From assembly GCA_965230605.1 (NCBI GenBank), contig CBDDLD010000004.1:1550001-1614000 (forward strand): DNA of 64,000 bases, given 5' to 3'. Below the pieces are notes generated by a model. It saw only the letters and a list, made by a program, of their open reading frames with translations, was not told the origin of the DNA and made no database searches. Position numbers and translations under genes: made by a program. This stretch comes from CBDDLD01 sp965230605 (GTDB lineage: Bacteria; Bacteroidota; Bacteroidia; Flavobacteriales; Flavobacteriaceae). Below are positions 40,070-49,123 of the stretch, in pieces; the stretch's first letter is position 1; the number at the start of each line of letters is the position of its first letter.

Positions 40070-42826
40070 TTATAATTGACGATCTGGCTGACGACGCTGA
40101 TCGTATTTAATATCTTTAAACAGATTAGAGCGGATACCAATAAAGAAATTCCATGACGAGCGATCACTAAAAGGCACCCAAGTAAAATTCATACGCCAAC
40201 TTAATAAGTCACGCTCAAAACGTAATTGTGTAAATGTAAATCCTTGATTTAAAAAATCATACCCTGATGAGGCTCCAACAGTCCACCTAGGGGAGAGTTC
40301 TATATCCCCCGAGAACATAAGTGAGTGAGAAGATATCTGATTTTGCCGTGTGGTATTTGTATAGTTAACAGCATAAGCAAACCTTACCGACCAAGGTATT
40401 GAGTAGTTGTACAACTCTTTATCTTCTTTCTTCTCCCGATCTTCATTGCGCAGCTCATTCAACTGCTGATCGGCAAAATCTTGTGGTTTACCAAAGAGGT
40501 CATCTGCACGCCCTCCAGATCGTAACGATTCTTGAACAGCACGCTCATCTCTTTCCTGATTGCCTGAAAAACTATCGCTACTTAATGCATAACTGATATT
40601 TAAGTTTGCTGAGGTTAATCGGAATAAACTTCCGCCATTATTTATATTGAAGGTATTGATCTTTCTATTGTTGTTGTCAAGAGCGTAAGGGTCTAAAGTA
40701 GCTCCAAAGTTGACATTCATTTTTTTATTGAATAATTGAGTACCTCCCGTTACACGCACTGGGCTAAGATTTAAAGAGTCAGCAGCCAAGTCATAAGTAG
40801 TTGAGAAGTTTAAGTTGTTTAAAAGCACAATTTTTTTCAACTCTGTATCTGTTGAATCTTTAGAGCGTACTTTAGCTTCAATATTATTACCTATTGTTAA
40901 GCCAATACTACTCGAATACCGATTACTAGGTCTGCCAAATAAGAAATTCTCAAAACGTGTAAATTCTTCTGTAGTTGTTCCATCTGCATCAATGACTTCG
41001 AAAGTTTCATAATACTGATCAAAAGCAGGTGAAACGGTGTAGGTAATAGCCGGGCGTATCACATGTCGGATCGTGTTTATTTTTCGACCTTTATTTTTCT
41101 TATCTAGTGGAAACCTACCGTACAATGTAGTTCCTATGCTAGCACTGAAATTATATGTCCTAAAGCTGTCAAAACCATTGACATCTTGTGTAACCACTTC
41201 ATTATTAACGTCATCAAAAAAGCGATTAATAGTTTTTAATGTCCAATTTTCCTGATAATTAGTACTTGCACTTGCACTTAAATATTTAAATAATTTAAAG
41301 TTGGTTGTAATCGGGATATTGTGCTGCATTCCAGCTAAGGCATCATCAAACATCTGACTACTTCCAAATAAAGAATCTGTGGTATTTATTCTATACTCCG
41401 CTCTGGAATTGTACTGGAAATTTATATTCTGAAGAATCCCTTTTTTAGTTCCGGATTTTGGTGCAAATGGAAACACACGACTTACAGAGGTTTGTAAAGT
41501 CGGTAAAGTTAAATTTATGGCTTCTGTATTAGTGTTTTGCGAATGTGTAGCGGTTGCGTTTACGTTTACTTGTGGTTCTCCTTGAAATGTTCTAGAATAG
41601 GATACCGAAGAGGCTAAAGTATTGTTTAAGAAACTAGATTGATTCAACTGGTTAATAGATTGCTGGAAATATTGACTACTCCCCAAATTCACCGAAGCTG
41701 AAAACCTAGAATTCGGATTAGCTTTCGCATCCTGATTGTGAGACCACCTGATATTATAAATGATATTCTGAGCAAAATCTGGGAAACCACGCTCACTATT
41801 TAGTAAATTCTCATACCTAAAGCTTAAGTTTCCATTAAATCTATATCTAACAGCATAATTGCTTTCTAAGCGCAAACCATAGCTGCCGTTAGTGTAGTAA
41901 TCCCCTAATACTGCCAGATCTACATAATCGCTAATCGCAAAATAATACCCACCGTTTTGGACAAAATAACCCCTGTCATTTCCAGTATCTTCACCAAAAG
42001 ATGGAAAAATAATGCCCGAAGTTTGTTTTCTGGTTAAGGGAAAGTATGCAAATGGAACTGCTATGGGTGTGGGTACACCATAAATTTCCATATAACCTGC
42101 ACTTGCCACTACTTTTTTATTAGGAACTAGTTTTATTTTCGAAACAATGAATTGATATTCCGGGTCATCAATATTTTCTGATGTAGTGATACGGGCATCT
42201 TTCATAAAGATAACCGAGTCATTTTCCCGTTTAGAAATAGGCGCATAGATATTAGTACCTTGTTGTTCTGTCCTAGAATTGAAAATGATAGCCTTACGAT
42301 TATCTGAATTAAAAATGATAGAATCGGGTTCTACAACATTAGAACCTTGTTTAAAAACGGGGCGCTGTGAATATCCAGTAGAATCTTTAATACGACCTGC
42401 ATAAATTAGATTCTTATTGTAATCAATAACAATGATGCCAGATTTAATCTCCATATCCTTGTAATAGACTTCGGCTTCATTATAGAGATAGATCTTTTGC
42501 TCACGTTGATTTATAGATACATAATCCTTGGCTTTGTATTTTACAATGCCTTCTAAAAACTCCTTAGGTTTTACAGAATCATTCTTTACAGAATCGGTTT
42601 CTTTAATGTTTAAGGGTTTGCCTAGTAACGAATCAATAGCAACAGTTGTAGAATCTTGGGTAGCTTTTGGTGTAATTACCGGTTTAGTTTTTGGTAAGTC
42701 TTGAGCCCATACAAAAGTGTTAATAAACACTGTAAAACTAAGAGCAAAAAGTATGTGTAGGCTATTTGTACGCAATCCTTTTAAATGTATTTTTGTAAAA
42801 GTATGGCTCGGTTTTTGAAACGCCAA
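40070..42826 (-). CDS. lptD: LPS-assembly protein LptD-like
   Basis: This protein of up to 918 residues is the predicted outer-membrane LPS translocon. After a signal region (hydrophobic LHILFALSFTVFINTFVWAQ at about 23-42) comes an OstA-like N-terminal domain (about 90-230, with VVASAGYMEIYGVPTPIAVPF), followed by a long beta-barrel (about 245-918). It would accept LPS from the periplasmic Lpt bridge and insert it in the outer leaflet with LptE. Bacteroidota forms are diverged. The start is uncertain: the frame opens at TTG 42826, but a -7 box covers that codon, and TTG at 42775 gives a cleaner signal peptide. Confidence 0.85.
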   Translation of the reverse strand: MAFQKPSHTFTKIHLKGLRTNSLHILFALSFTVFINTFVWAQDLPKTKPVITPKATQDSTTVAIDSLLGKPLNIKETDSVKNDSVKPKEFLEGIVKYKAKDYVSINQREQKIYLYNEAEVYYKDMEIKSGIIVIDYNKNLIYAGRIKDSTGYSQRPVFKQGSNVVEPDSIIFNSDNRKAIIFNSRTEQQGTNIYAPISKRENDSVIFMKDARITTSENIDDPEYQFIVSKIKLVPNKKVVASAGYMEIYGVPTPIAVPFAYFPLTRKQTSGIIFPSFGEDTGNDRGYFVQNGGYYFAISDYVDLAVLGDYYTNGSYGLRLESNYAVRYRFNGNLSFRYENLLNSERGFPDFAQNIIYNIRWSHNQDAKANPNSRFSASVNLGSSQYFQQSINQLNQSSFLNNTLASSVSYSRTFQGEPQVNVNATATHSQNTNTEAINLTLPTLQTSVSRVFPFAPKSGTKKGILQNINFQYNSRAEYRINTTDSLFGSSQMFDDALAGMQHNIPITTNFKLFKYLSASASTNYQENWTLKTINRFFDDVNNEVVTQDVNGFDSFRTYNFSASIGTTLYGRFPLDKKNKGRKINTIRHVIRPAITYTVSPAFDQYYETFEVIDADGTTTEEFTRFENFLFGRPSNRYSSSIGLTIGNNIEAKVRSKDSTDTELKKIVLLNNLNFSTTYDLAADSLNLSPVRVTGGTQLFNKKMNVNFGATLDPYALDNNNRKINTFNINNGGSLFRLTSANLNISYALSSDSFSGNQERDERAVQESLRSGGRADDLFGKPQDFADQQLNELRNEDREKKEDKELYNYSIPWSVRFAYAVNYTNTTRQNQISSHSLMFSGDIELSPRWTVGASSGYDFLNQGFTFTQLRFERDLLSWRMNFTWVPFSDRSSWNFFIGIRSNLFKDIKYDQRRQPDRQL

Positions 42827-42831
42827 AATTA
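42824..42831 (-). promoter_or_regulatory. -7 box overlapping lptD long start
   Basis: The minus strand reads TAATTTTG, a full TAnnTTTG match that covers the TTG at 42826. If it is used, translation must begin downstream, for example at 42775. Confidence 0.35.
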
Positions 42832-42938
42832 CATATATTTTTTTGTGAATGATTTATTAACGTCATTAAAGTTTTTAAATCTTTTCATGTAAAAATATAA
42901 AACGTAATAAACCGAGTTTTTTAGCCGTTAAATTGAAT

Positions 42939-44066
42939 ATGAGAACGAACCCTCGACATATATTAGTATTAGTAGCATTTACATTTATCACTTCTTTAAC
43001 ATGTTTTGTCTATTCACAATCCAATACAGACAAATTTGTTGTTGTACTTGATGCAGGGCATGGAGGTGGAGATCCAGGGAACTTAGGGAATGGCTATAAA
43101 GAGAAAAATATAGCCTTAAAAGTGACTTTAGCTGTAGGTAAAGCATTAGAAAAGAATCCGGATATAAAAGTAATATACACACGTAAAACGGATGTCTTTT
43201 TAGAATTGTATGAGCGTTCAGCCATTGCAAATAAGGCTGACGCTGACTTGTTTGTTTCTATACACTGTAACTCACACAGAACTCAAGCTTTTGGAACAGA
43301 AACCTTTGTTTTAGGAGAAGCCAATACAGAACGAAATAAAGCCATTGCCCGAAAAGAAAATGAAGTAATCTTTTTGGAGAAAGATTATGAAAAGAACTAT
43401 GGTGGTTTCGATCCAAGTTCTCCGGAATCTACTATAGCGATTGATATAGAACAAGAAGTGTATGTGGAGCAAAGTATAAAACTGGCCAGACTTATCGAAG
43501 ATAATTTCTCAAAGAAGTTAAAACGGAAGAGTAGAGGTTTAAAGCAGGCTAGCCTTTGGGTGCTACATAATACATATATGCCAAGTATACTTGTTGAGTT
43601 AGGATTCTTAACGAATAATAAAGAAGGTCCATTCTTAAATTCTAAAGCTGGTCAGGCCAAAATGGCAAAAGCTGTAAAAGATGCTATCCTCTCTTATAAA
43701 AAGGAGTTGGATCAGAACGTCGGAGATGCCTTTATTGTAGACGATGAAGAATTGACGGAACAGGAAGAGGAAGTCGTAGACGATGAAGAACGATTAATAG
43801 ATGGCGTTATATTTAAAGTACAAGTTGCTGCTAGCTCTCGTAAGCTGGAACCTAAATCGTATAACTTTAATGGATTAACTGATATTAGTAGAGTCAAAAC
43901 AAACAATTTGTACAAGTATTTTTATGGCTATACTTCTGATTATAATAAGATACTCCGGTTAAAAGAAGTTGCCAAAGAAAAAGGCTATGACTCTTGTTTT
44001 ATTGTTGCTTATAAGGGAGAAGGACGAATTACAATAGATGAAGCCCTGAAAACTGCTACAAATTAA
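42939..44066 (+). CDS. N-acetylmuramoyl-L-alanine amidase
   Basis: This 375-residue exported Amidase_3 enzyme cleaves the bond between muramic acid and the stem peptide, usually during cell separation. It has a signal peptide (about 1-27), the zinc motif VLDAGHGGGDPGNLG, the Glu of GYKEKNIAL, the His of VSIHCNSHR, and the catalytic Glu in SILVELGFLTN. An acidic linker (about 255-285) leads to a SPOR-like domain (about 290-365) that could bind denuded glycan. I chose ATG 42939 over the TTG two codons earlier. An MCE-domain gene follows 56 bp later. Confidence 0.92.
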   Translation: MRTNPRHILVLVAFTFITSLTCFVYSQSNTDKFVVVLDAGHGGGDPGNLGNGYKEKNIALKVTLAVGKALEKNPDIKVIYTRKTDVFLELYERSAIANKADADLFVSIHCNSHRTQAFGTETFVLGEANTERNKAIARKENEVIFLEKDYEKNYGGFDPSSPESTIAIDIEQEVYVEQSIKLARLIEDNFSKKLKRKSRGLKQASLWVLHNTYMPSILVELGFLTNNKEGPFLNSKAGQAKMAKAVKDAILSYKKELDQNVGDAFIVDDEELTEQEEEVVDDEERLIDGVIFKVQVAASSRKLEPKSYNFNGLTDISRVKTNNLYKYFYGYTSDYNKILRLKEVAKEKGYDSCFIVAYKGEGRITIDEALKTATN

Positions 44067-44122
44067 GTGTTATAGTTTTATAATTAATTCCTAATTTTGT
44101 TTCCAACCAAAGATTATAAATA

Positions 44123-45073
44123 TTGAAAATTTCTAGAGAAGTAAAAGCTGCAGTACTGGTAATATCCGGTATAGTGCTTTTTATTTATTTATTCAATTAC
44201 CTAAAAGGTGAAGATATCTTTTCTGATACCGTTTCTTATTATACAGAATTTGATTATAATGCTTTAAGCCTCTCATCTCCAGTAACGGTGAAGGGCAATG
44301 GAGTAGGTAAAGTAACAGATATTAAATACGATTTTGAAACCGGGAAAACAAGAGTGTTCTTTCAGGTAGACCCAAGATTAGAATTCTCTAAAAATAGTAA
44401 GATCAGACTTTATGAAACCGGAATAATGGGAGGTAATGCCTTAGCTATTATAGATGCCAATGATGGGCAGATTGCCAAGAAAGGCGATTTTATTCCTTCT
44501 GAAATACAACCGGGTTTAATCACTACCTTAAAAAATAACTTTTCTGGGTTAAGCACAAACTTAGATAGTACATTACGTTCAGCAGACACCTTACTGGTGA
44601 GCCTTAATGACTTTGTTACTAATGATACCCAAGTGGGGTTAAAACAAACTGTAGCAGAACTCAATAGCACGCTTAAGTCATTTAAGACCTTATCAAATTC
44701 TATTCAAAACTTAATTAAACAAAATGATGCTAAGATTGCATCTGTATTGGATAATATAGATAAAACAACTGCCGATTTTTCGGAATTATCTGAGGACCTC
44801 AAGAAAGCAAACATTTCTAAAACTGTAAATGACCTTGATGCTACATTAGTTAACATGAATACCGTGTTAGAGAGCATTAAGAATGGAGAAGGGACTATTG
44901 GCAAGTTATTAAAAGACGATAAAGTATACGATAACCTTGAAGCCTCCACCAAAGAATTAGAAGAACTACTCAGAGATATTAAATTACATCCAGCAAGGTA
45001 CAGACGTATTTTGTCTAAAAAGGAGATTCCTTACAAACCAGCAGCAGAAGAAGAAGAAGAGCAAAAGAATTAG
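44123..45073 (+). CDS. MlaD-like MCE-domain protein
   Basis: This 316-residue protein has an N-terminal membrane helix (about 9-26), a single MCE domain (about 37-115, with SSPVTVKGNGVGKVTDIKYD and the GIMGGNALAII strand), and a long alpha-helical tail (about 130-300) with heptad pattern. It probably works with an MlaFE-type ABC transporter in lipid transfer between the membranes. No mlaE or mlaF gene is adjacent. It starts with TTG at 44123. It ends with an acidic Glu run and is followed within 12 bp by the Fe-S protein gene. Confidence 0.88.
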   Translation: MKISREVKAAVLVISGIVLFIYLFNYLKGEDIFSDTVSYYTEFDYNALSLSSPVTVKGNGVGKVTDIKYDFETGKTRVFFQVDPRLEFSKNSKIRLYETGIMGGNALAIIDANDGQIAKKGDFIPSEIQPGLITTLKNNFSGLSTNLDSTLRSADTLLVSLNDFVTNDTQVGLKQTVAELNSTLKSFKTLSNSIQNLIKQNDAKIASVLDNIDKTTADFSELSEDLKKANISKTVNDLDATLVNMNTVLESIKNGEGTIGKLLKDDKVYDNLEASTKELEELLRDIKLHPARYRRILSKKEIPYKPAAEEEEEQKN

Positions 45074-45085
45074 ACCATTCTTAAT

Positions 45086-46399
45086 ATGGAATATTTACCA
45101 AATACAATTTTTGCCATCATCCTAATTATAGGTATTGGTTACTTTACAAGAAACATTAAGAAGCTTATCCGTAATATTAAGCTAGGCCGCGAAGTTGATA
45201 CGAGCGATCAAAAATCTCAGCGCTGGAAAAACATGGCGCGTATAGCATTAGGACAAAGCAAGATGGTAGTTAGACCAGTCGCTGGCTTTCTCCATATTAT
45301 AGTCTACGTTGGCTTTATCATTATTAATATTGAAGTTCTTGAAATTATTATTGATGGTCTTTTTGGCACGCATCGTATAGGTTTAAAAATCTTACCAGAG
45401 TCACTCTATGGTTTTTTAATAGGAAGCTTTGAAGTACTGGCAGTATTAGTGCTAGTTTCGGTGATTGCTTTTTGGATACGTAGAAATGTGATCAAACTAA
45501 AGCGATTCTTAAGTTCTGAAATGAAAGGTTGGCCAAAGAACGATGGTAATATCATTCTTTATTTTGAAGTTGTATTAATGTGCTTGTTCCTAGTCATGAA
45601 TGCAACAGATACAATGTTTCAGGAGCTAGGAGCTGGTAATATTATAAGTCAATTCGTTGCGCCTTGGTTTGAAGGCATGTCGACAGACACTTTACACATT
45701 ATCGAACGCTCAGCCTGGTGGTTGCATATTGTAGGGATATTAGTTTTCTTAAATTATTTATACTTCTCAAAGCATTTACACATCATACTTGCATTTCCTA
45801 ACACCTATTATGGAAGTGTTGAGCCAAAAGGTAAATTCAATAATCTTGAAGCGGTCACCAATGAGGTGAAACTAATGATGGACCCTAATGCTGATCCGTT
45901 TGCAGCACCGGCGGAAGGTACTGAAAATGAAGAACCCGGTAAGTTTGGAGCTAGCGATGTCATGGATTTAAATCGTGTTCAATTACTAAACGCATACACC
46001 TGTACAGAATGTGGGCGTTGTACATCATCTTGCCCAGCAAACCTTACGGGTAAAAAATTATCGCCTCGCAAGATCATGATGGACACTAGAGACCGTTTAG
46101 AGGAAGTAGGAAAGAATATAGATGCCAATAAAGGTGAGTTTAAAGATGATGGGAAACAGCTTTTAGGAGATTATATCACTAACGAAGAACTTTGGGCATG
46201 TACAACTTGTAATGCTTGTGTTGAAGAATGTCCTGTAAGTATTAACCCATTATCTATTATTTTGGAAATGAGACGTTATTTGGTAATGGAGCAAAGTGCC
46301 GCACCAATGGAACTAAATAATATGATGACCAATATAGAAAACAATGGAGCGCCTTGGCCTTACAACCAAATGGACCGTTTAAATTGGAAAGACGAATAG
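45086..46399 (+). CDS. Hdr-like membrane Fe-S oxidoreductase subunit
   Basis: This 437-residue protein fuses a membrane part with five or six helices (about 5-20, 70-90, 105-130, 155-175 and 210-230) resembling the cytochrome b-like NarI/HdrE domain, and a C-terminal HdrC-type ferredoxin domain with motifs CTECGRCTSSCPANL (about 309) and CTTCNACVEECPVSINP (about 373). It may pass electrons between a quinone or donor and the adjoining CCG-domain protein. The His residues WWLHIVG could be haem ligands. The next gene starts 4 bp later, so the two are one complex. Confidence 0.88.
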   Translation: MEYLPNTIFAIILIIGIGYFTRNIKKLIRNIKLGREVDTSDQKSQRWKNMARIALGQSKMVVRPVAGFLHIIVYVGFIIINIEVLEIIIDGLFGTHRIGLKILPESLYGFLIGSFEVLAVLVLVSVIAFWIRRNVIKLKRFLSSEMKGWPKNDGNIILYFEVVLMCLFLVMNATDTMFQELGAGNIISQFVAPWFEGMSTDTLHIIERSAWWLHIVGILVFLNYLYFSKHLHIILAFPNTYYGSVEPKGKFNNLEAVTNEVKLMMDPNADPFAAPAEGTENEEPGKFGASDVMDLNRVQLLNAYTCTECGRCTSSCPANLTGKKLSPRKIMMDTRDRLEEVGKNIDANKGEFKDDGKQLLGDYITNEELWACTTCNACVEECPVSINPLSIILEMRRYLVMEQSAAPMELNNMMTNIENNGAPWPYNQMDRLNWKDE

Positions 46400-46403
46400 A
46401 GTT

Positions 46404-47186
46404 ATGAGCGAGCAACTAAAAGTGCCAACCATGGCAGAATATATGGCTGAAGGAAAACAACCGGAAATACTATTTTGGGTGGGTTCTGCTGGTAGTTATG
46501 ATGATAGAGCTAAAAAAATAACAAAAGCCTTTGTTAAAATACTGAACAAAGCCAATGTTGATTTTGCAGTATTAGGAACCGAAGAAAGTAATACAGGGGA
46601 TGTAGCAAAGCGTGCCGGAAATGAGTTTTTGTTCCAAATGCAAGCCATGATGAATATTGAAGTACTTAACGCATACGAAGTAAAACGTATAGTGACCTGC
46701 GATCCACACTCGTTCAACTGCATTAAAAATGAATACCCAAGTTTGGGTGGGAATTATGATGTAGTGCATCATACACAATATATCAAAGAACTAATGAGTT
46801 CAGGTCGCCTAACTATAGAAGGTAACACCTATAAAGGGAAACGCATAACGTTTCATGATCCTTGTTATTTAGGGCGCGCTAATAATGAATACGATGCGCC
46901 TAGAGATGTTCTGAAGAAAACCAATGCGAATCTGACTGAAATGAAACGCCATAAGCGAACAGCGCTATGTTGTGGTGCTGGCGGTGCTCAAATGTTTAAA
47001 GAACCTGAAAAAGGAGACAAGGATGTCAATGTCCTAAGGACTGAAGATGCCTTAGAAACCAAGCCGGATATCATTGCGACAGGTTGCCCGTATTGCAATA
47101 CCATGATGAGCGATGGTGTTAAGTTTAAAGAAAAAGAAGACAGTATTCAGGTGCTGGACATAGCTGAACTTATAGCCAACTCCTAA
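46404..47186 (+). CDS. CCG-domain Fe-S protein, HdrB-like
   Basis: This 260-residue protein carries two cysteine-rich CCG motifs, as in HdrB, GlcF and LldE. Visible motifs are an HSFNCIKNEYP segment (about 93-103), the first motif completing with FHDPCYLGRANNEYDAPR (about 150-167) and CCGAGGAQMF (about 188-197), and GCPYCNTMM (about 230). These bind a noncubane 4Fe-4S cluster or accept two electrons. It is almost certainly the soluble partner of the preceding membrane Fe-S subunit. The overall donor and acceptor are unknown. Confidence 0.88.
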   Translation: MSEQLKVPTMAEYMAEGKQPEILFWVGSAGSYDDRAKKITKAFVKILNKANVDFAVLGTEESNTGDVAKRAGNEFLFQMQAMMNIEVLNAYEVKRIVTCDPHSFNCIKNEYPSLGGNYDVVHHTQYIKELMSSGRLTIEGNTYKGKRITFHDPCYLGRANNEYDAPRDVLKKTNANLTEMKRHKRTALCCGAGGAQMFKEPEKGDKDVNVLRTEDALETKPDIIATGCPYCNTMMSDGVKFKEKEDSIQVLDIAELIANS

Positions 47187-47217
47187 AAAACTGCATACTT
47201 AATTAATTCTTATTTAA

Positions 47218-47703
47218 ATGCTAGTAGACTTTAATATACTACCAGAAGAATCGCGAGTTTGGATCTACCAAGCCAATCGTTCATTTTCAGAAGAAGAGGT
47301 GAAAGAGTTAGAACCGAAAATTGAAACATTTATTGAAGCATGGACTGCTCATGGAAAAGACCTTCAAGCTGGATATAAGATTGTTTATAAGCGATTTATA
47401 GTTATTGGATTAAATCAAAACTTGAACATAGCTACCGGATGCTCTATTGATGCTTCTGTACATTTCATTCAAGAACTGGAGAAGGCATACAACGTTGATT
47501 TAATGGATAAAATGAATGTATCCTTTAAACAAGGCGAGTTTATAGCCTACAAGCCTTTGTTAGAATTTAAGAAGATGGCTAAAAACCGTTCCGTGTCCAA
47601 AAATACCATCGTATTTAATAATCTGGTAAACAATATTGCTGAATTCAAAGAAAATTGGGAAGTACCTGCAAGCGAAAGTTGGCATAGTAGATTTATTAAA
47701 TAA
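47218..47703 (+). CDS. small conserved protein of unknown function
   Basis: This 161-residue protein begins MLVDFNILPEESRVWIYQANR and has FIEAWTAHGKDLQAGYKI, a GCSIDASVHFIQELEKAY block and ESWHSRFI at the end. In Flavobacteriia it is usually annotated as an ABC transporter ATPase, but it has no Walker A, signature or Walker B motif and is too short, so that name is wrong. The compact pattern suggests an enzyme-like or ligand-binding fold, with possible active residues C-S-D in GCSIDAS. It follows the Hdr-like pair by 31 bp and may be cotranscribed. Confidence 0.82.
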   Translation: MLVDFNILPEESRVWIYQANRSFSEEEVKELEPKIETFIEAWTAHGKDLQAGYKIVYKRFIVIGLNQNLNIATGCSIDASVHFIQELEKAYNVDLMDKMNVSFKQGEFIAYKPLLEFKKMAKNRSVSKNTIVFNNLVNNIAEFKENWEVPASESWHSRFIK

Positions 47704-47777
47704 CTCTTCATCTAAAAAACTTTTATATCTCAATAAGATTATTCATTTTTACAACTATCAATGCGTAAAGAAAGGTT

Positions 47778-49001
47778 GTGGGAACAGATATATTCTTATT
47801 AAATATTTCAGGCCAGGATAAACCAGGGTTAACATCTTCATTAACTAGTGTTTTGGCAGAATACGACGCTAAGATTTTGGATATAGGCCAAGCAAATATT
47901 CACGATACCCTATCGCTTGGGATGCTATTCGAAATTAAATCTGGTAAGAAATCAGCAGCAGTACTTAAAGATTTGCTTTTTAAGGCTTATGAGTTAGGTA
48001 TAACAGCCAAATTTTCACCCATATCTTTAGAAGATTATGAAGATTGGGTGAGTATGCAAGGGAAAGATCGATATATTATTACGATTTTAGGCGAAAAACT
48101 AGCTGCAGAGCAAATTTCTGAAGTCACAAAAGTGATTTCTGAGAAACATCTGAATATAGACTCTATTAAGCGATTAACAGGAAGAACATCCTTAGTAAAA
48201 AAAGAAGAGTATCCAAGAGCATCAATTCAATTATCAATAAGGGGAAAGTTAACGGATAAAGCGGAGTTTACTTCAAAATTCATGGATATTTCAAAAGAAT
48301 TGGATGTTGATATTGCTTTTCAGGAAGATACCATGTTCCGAAGAAATCGGCGATTGGTATGTTTCGACATGGATTCTACACTAATTCAGACTGAAGTTAT
48401 TGATGAACTTGCAGAACGCGCTGGAGTGGGAGAAGAGGTTAAAGCGATTACAGAATCAGCCATGCAAGGTGAAATAGATTTTAATGAAAGTTTTAAGAGG
48501 CGAATGAAGCTTTTAAAAGGTCTAAGTGAAGATGTTTTAAAAGATGTTGCTGAAACACTTCCTATAACTAAAGGGGCAAAGCGACTGATAGATACACTTC
48601 ACTATTACGGATACAAAACCGCTATCTTGTCTGGAGGGTTTACCTACTTTGGACATTTTCTTCAGGAAAAATTAGACATCGACTTTGTGTTTGCCAATCA
48701 ACTGGAAATTAAAGATGGTGTTTTAACCGGACGATACCTTGGTGATATTGTTGATGGCAATAAAAAAGCAGAATACTTACAGCATCTCGCAGATAATATG
48801 GGGATAGATATTGCACAAACTATTGCAGTAGGTGATGGTGCTAATGATCTGCAAATGCTAAATTTAGCTGGATTAGGAATTGCGTTTCACGCTAAGCCAA
48901 AGGTTAAGGATAATGCTCAGAGTTCAATATCAAGTATAGGCTTAGACGGAGTGTTGTATCTATTAGGTTATCATGATCGGCATATCGATTTGCTAAAATA
49001 G
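47778..49001 (+). CDS. serB: phosphoserine phosphatase with ACT domains
   Basis: This 407-residue HAD-superfamily phosphatase makes L-serine from phosphoserine, the last step of the pathway begun by SerA and SerC. Two ACT domains (about 1-85 and 93-180) precede the HAD core, which has motif I CFDMDSTLIQ (about 195-204), motif II TAILSGGFTYF, and motif III with GDGANDLQML. The ACT pair may sense serine; this matters because SerA lacks one. The start codon is GTG at 47778, with AAAGG five bases upstream. Length is usual for the two-ACT form. Confidence 0.93.
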   Translation: MGTDIFLLNISGQDKPGLTSSLTSVLAEYDAKILDIGQANIHDTLSLGMLFEIKSGKKSAAVLKDLLFKAYELGITAKFSPISLEDYEDWVSMQGKDRYIITILGEKLAAEQISEVTKVISEKHLNIDSIKRLTGRTSLVKKEEYPRASIQLSIRGKLTDKAEFTSKFMDISKELDVDIAFQEDTMFRRNRRLVCFDMDSTLIQTEVIDELAERAGVGEEVKAITESAMQGEIDFNESFKRRMKLLKGLSEDVLKDVAETLPITKGAKRLIDTLHYYGYKTAILSGGFTYFGHFLQEKLDIDFVFANQLEIKDGVLTGRYLGDIVDGNKKAEYLQHLADNMGIDIAQTIAVGDGANDLQMLNLAGLGIAFHAKPKVKDNAQSSISSIGLDGVLYLLGYHDRHIDLLK

Positions 49002-49123
49002 ACAGCTCTAAAACTGTTAATTACACGGTTTATAAAACTATCTTAAAGTCTTTCAACTTCTTATAAATTATGCTATTTTGGCATGATTATTCGTTATAAA
49101 ATAGCAAACGGAAATTATAATAC

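Noticed and set aside
47636..47821. Plus-strand frame of 61 codons bridging to serB
   Set aside because: It overlaps the end of one gene and the start of serB in another frame and lacks any conserved feature.
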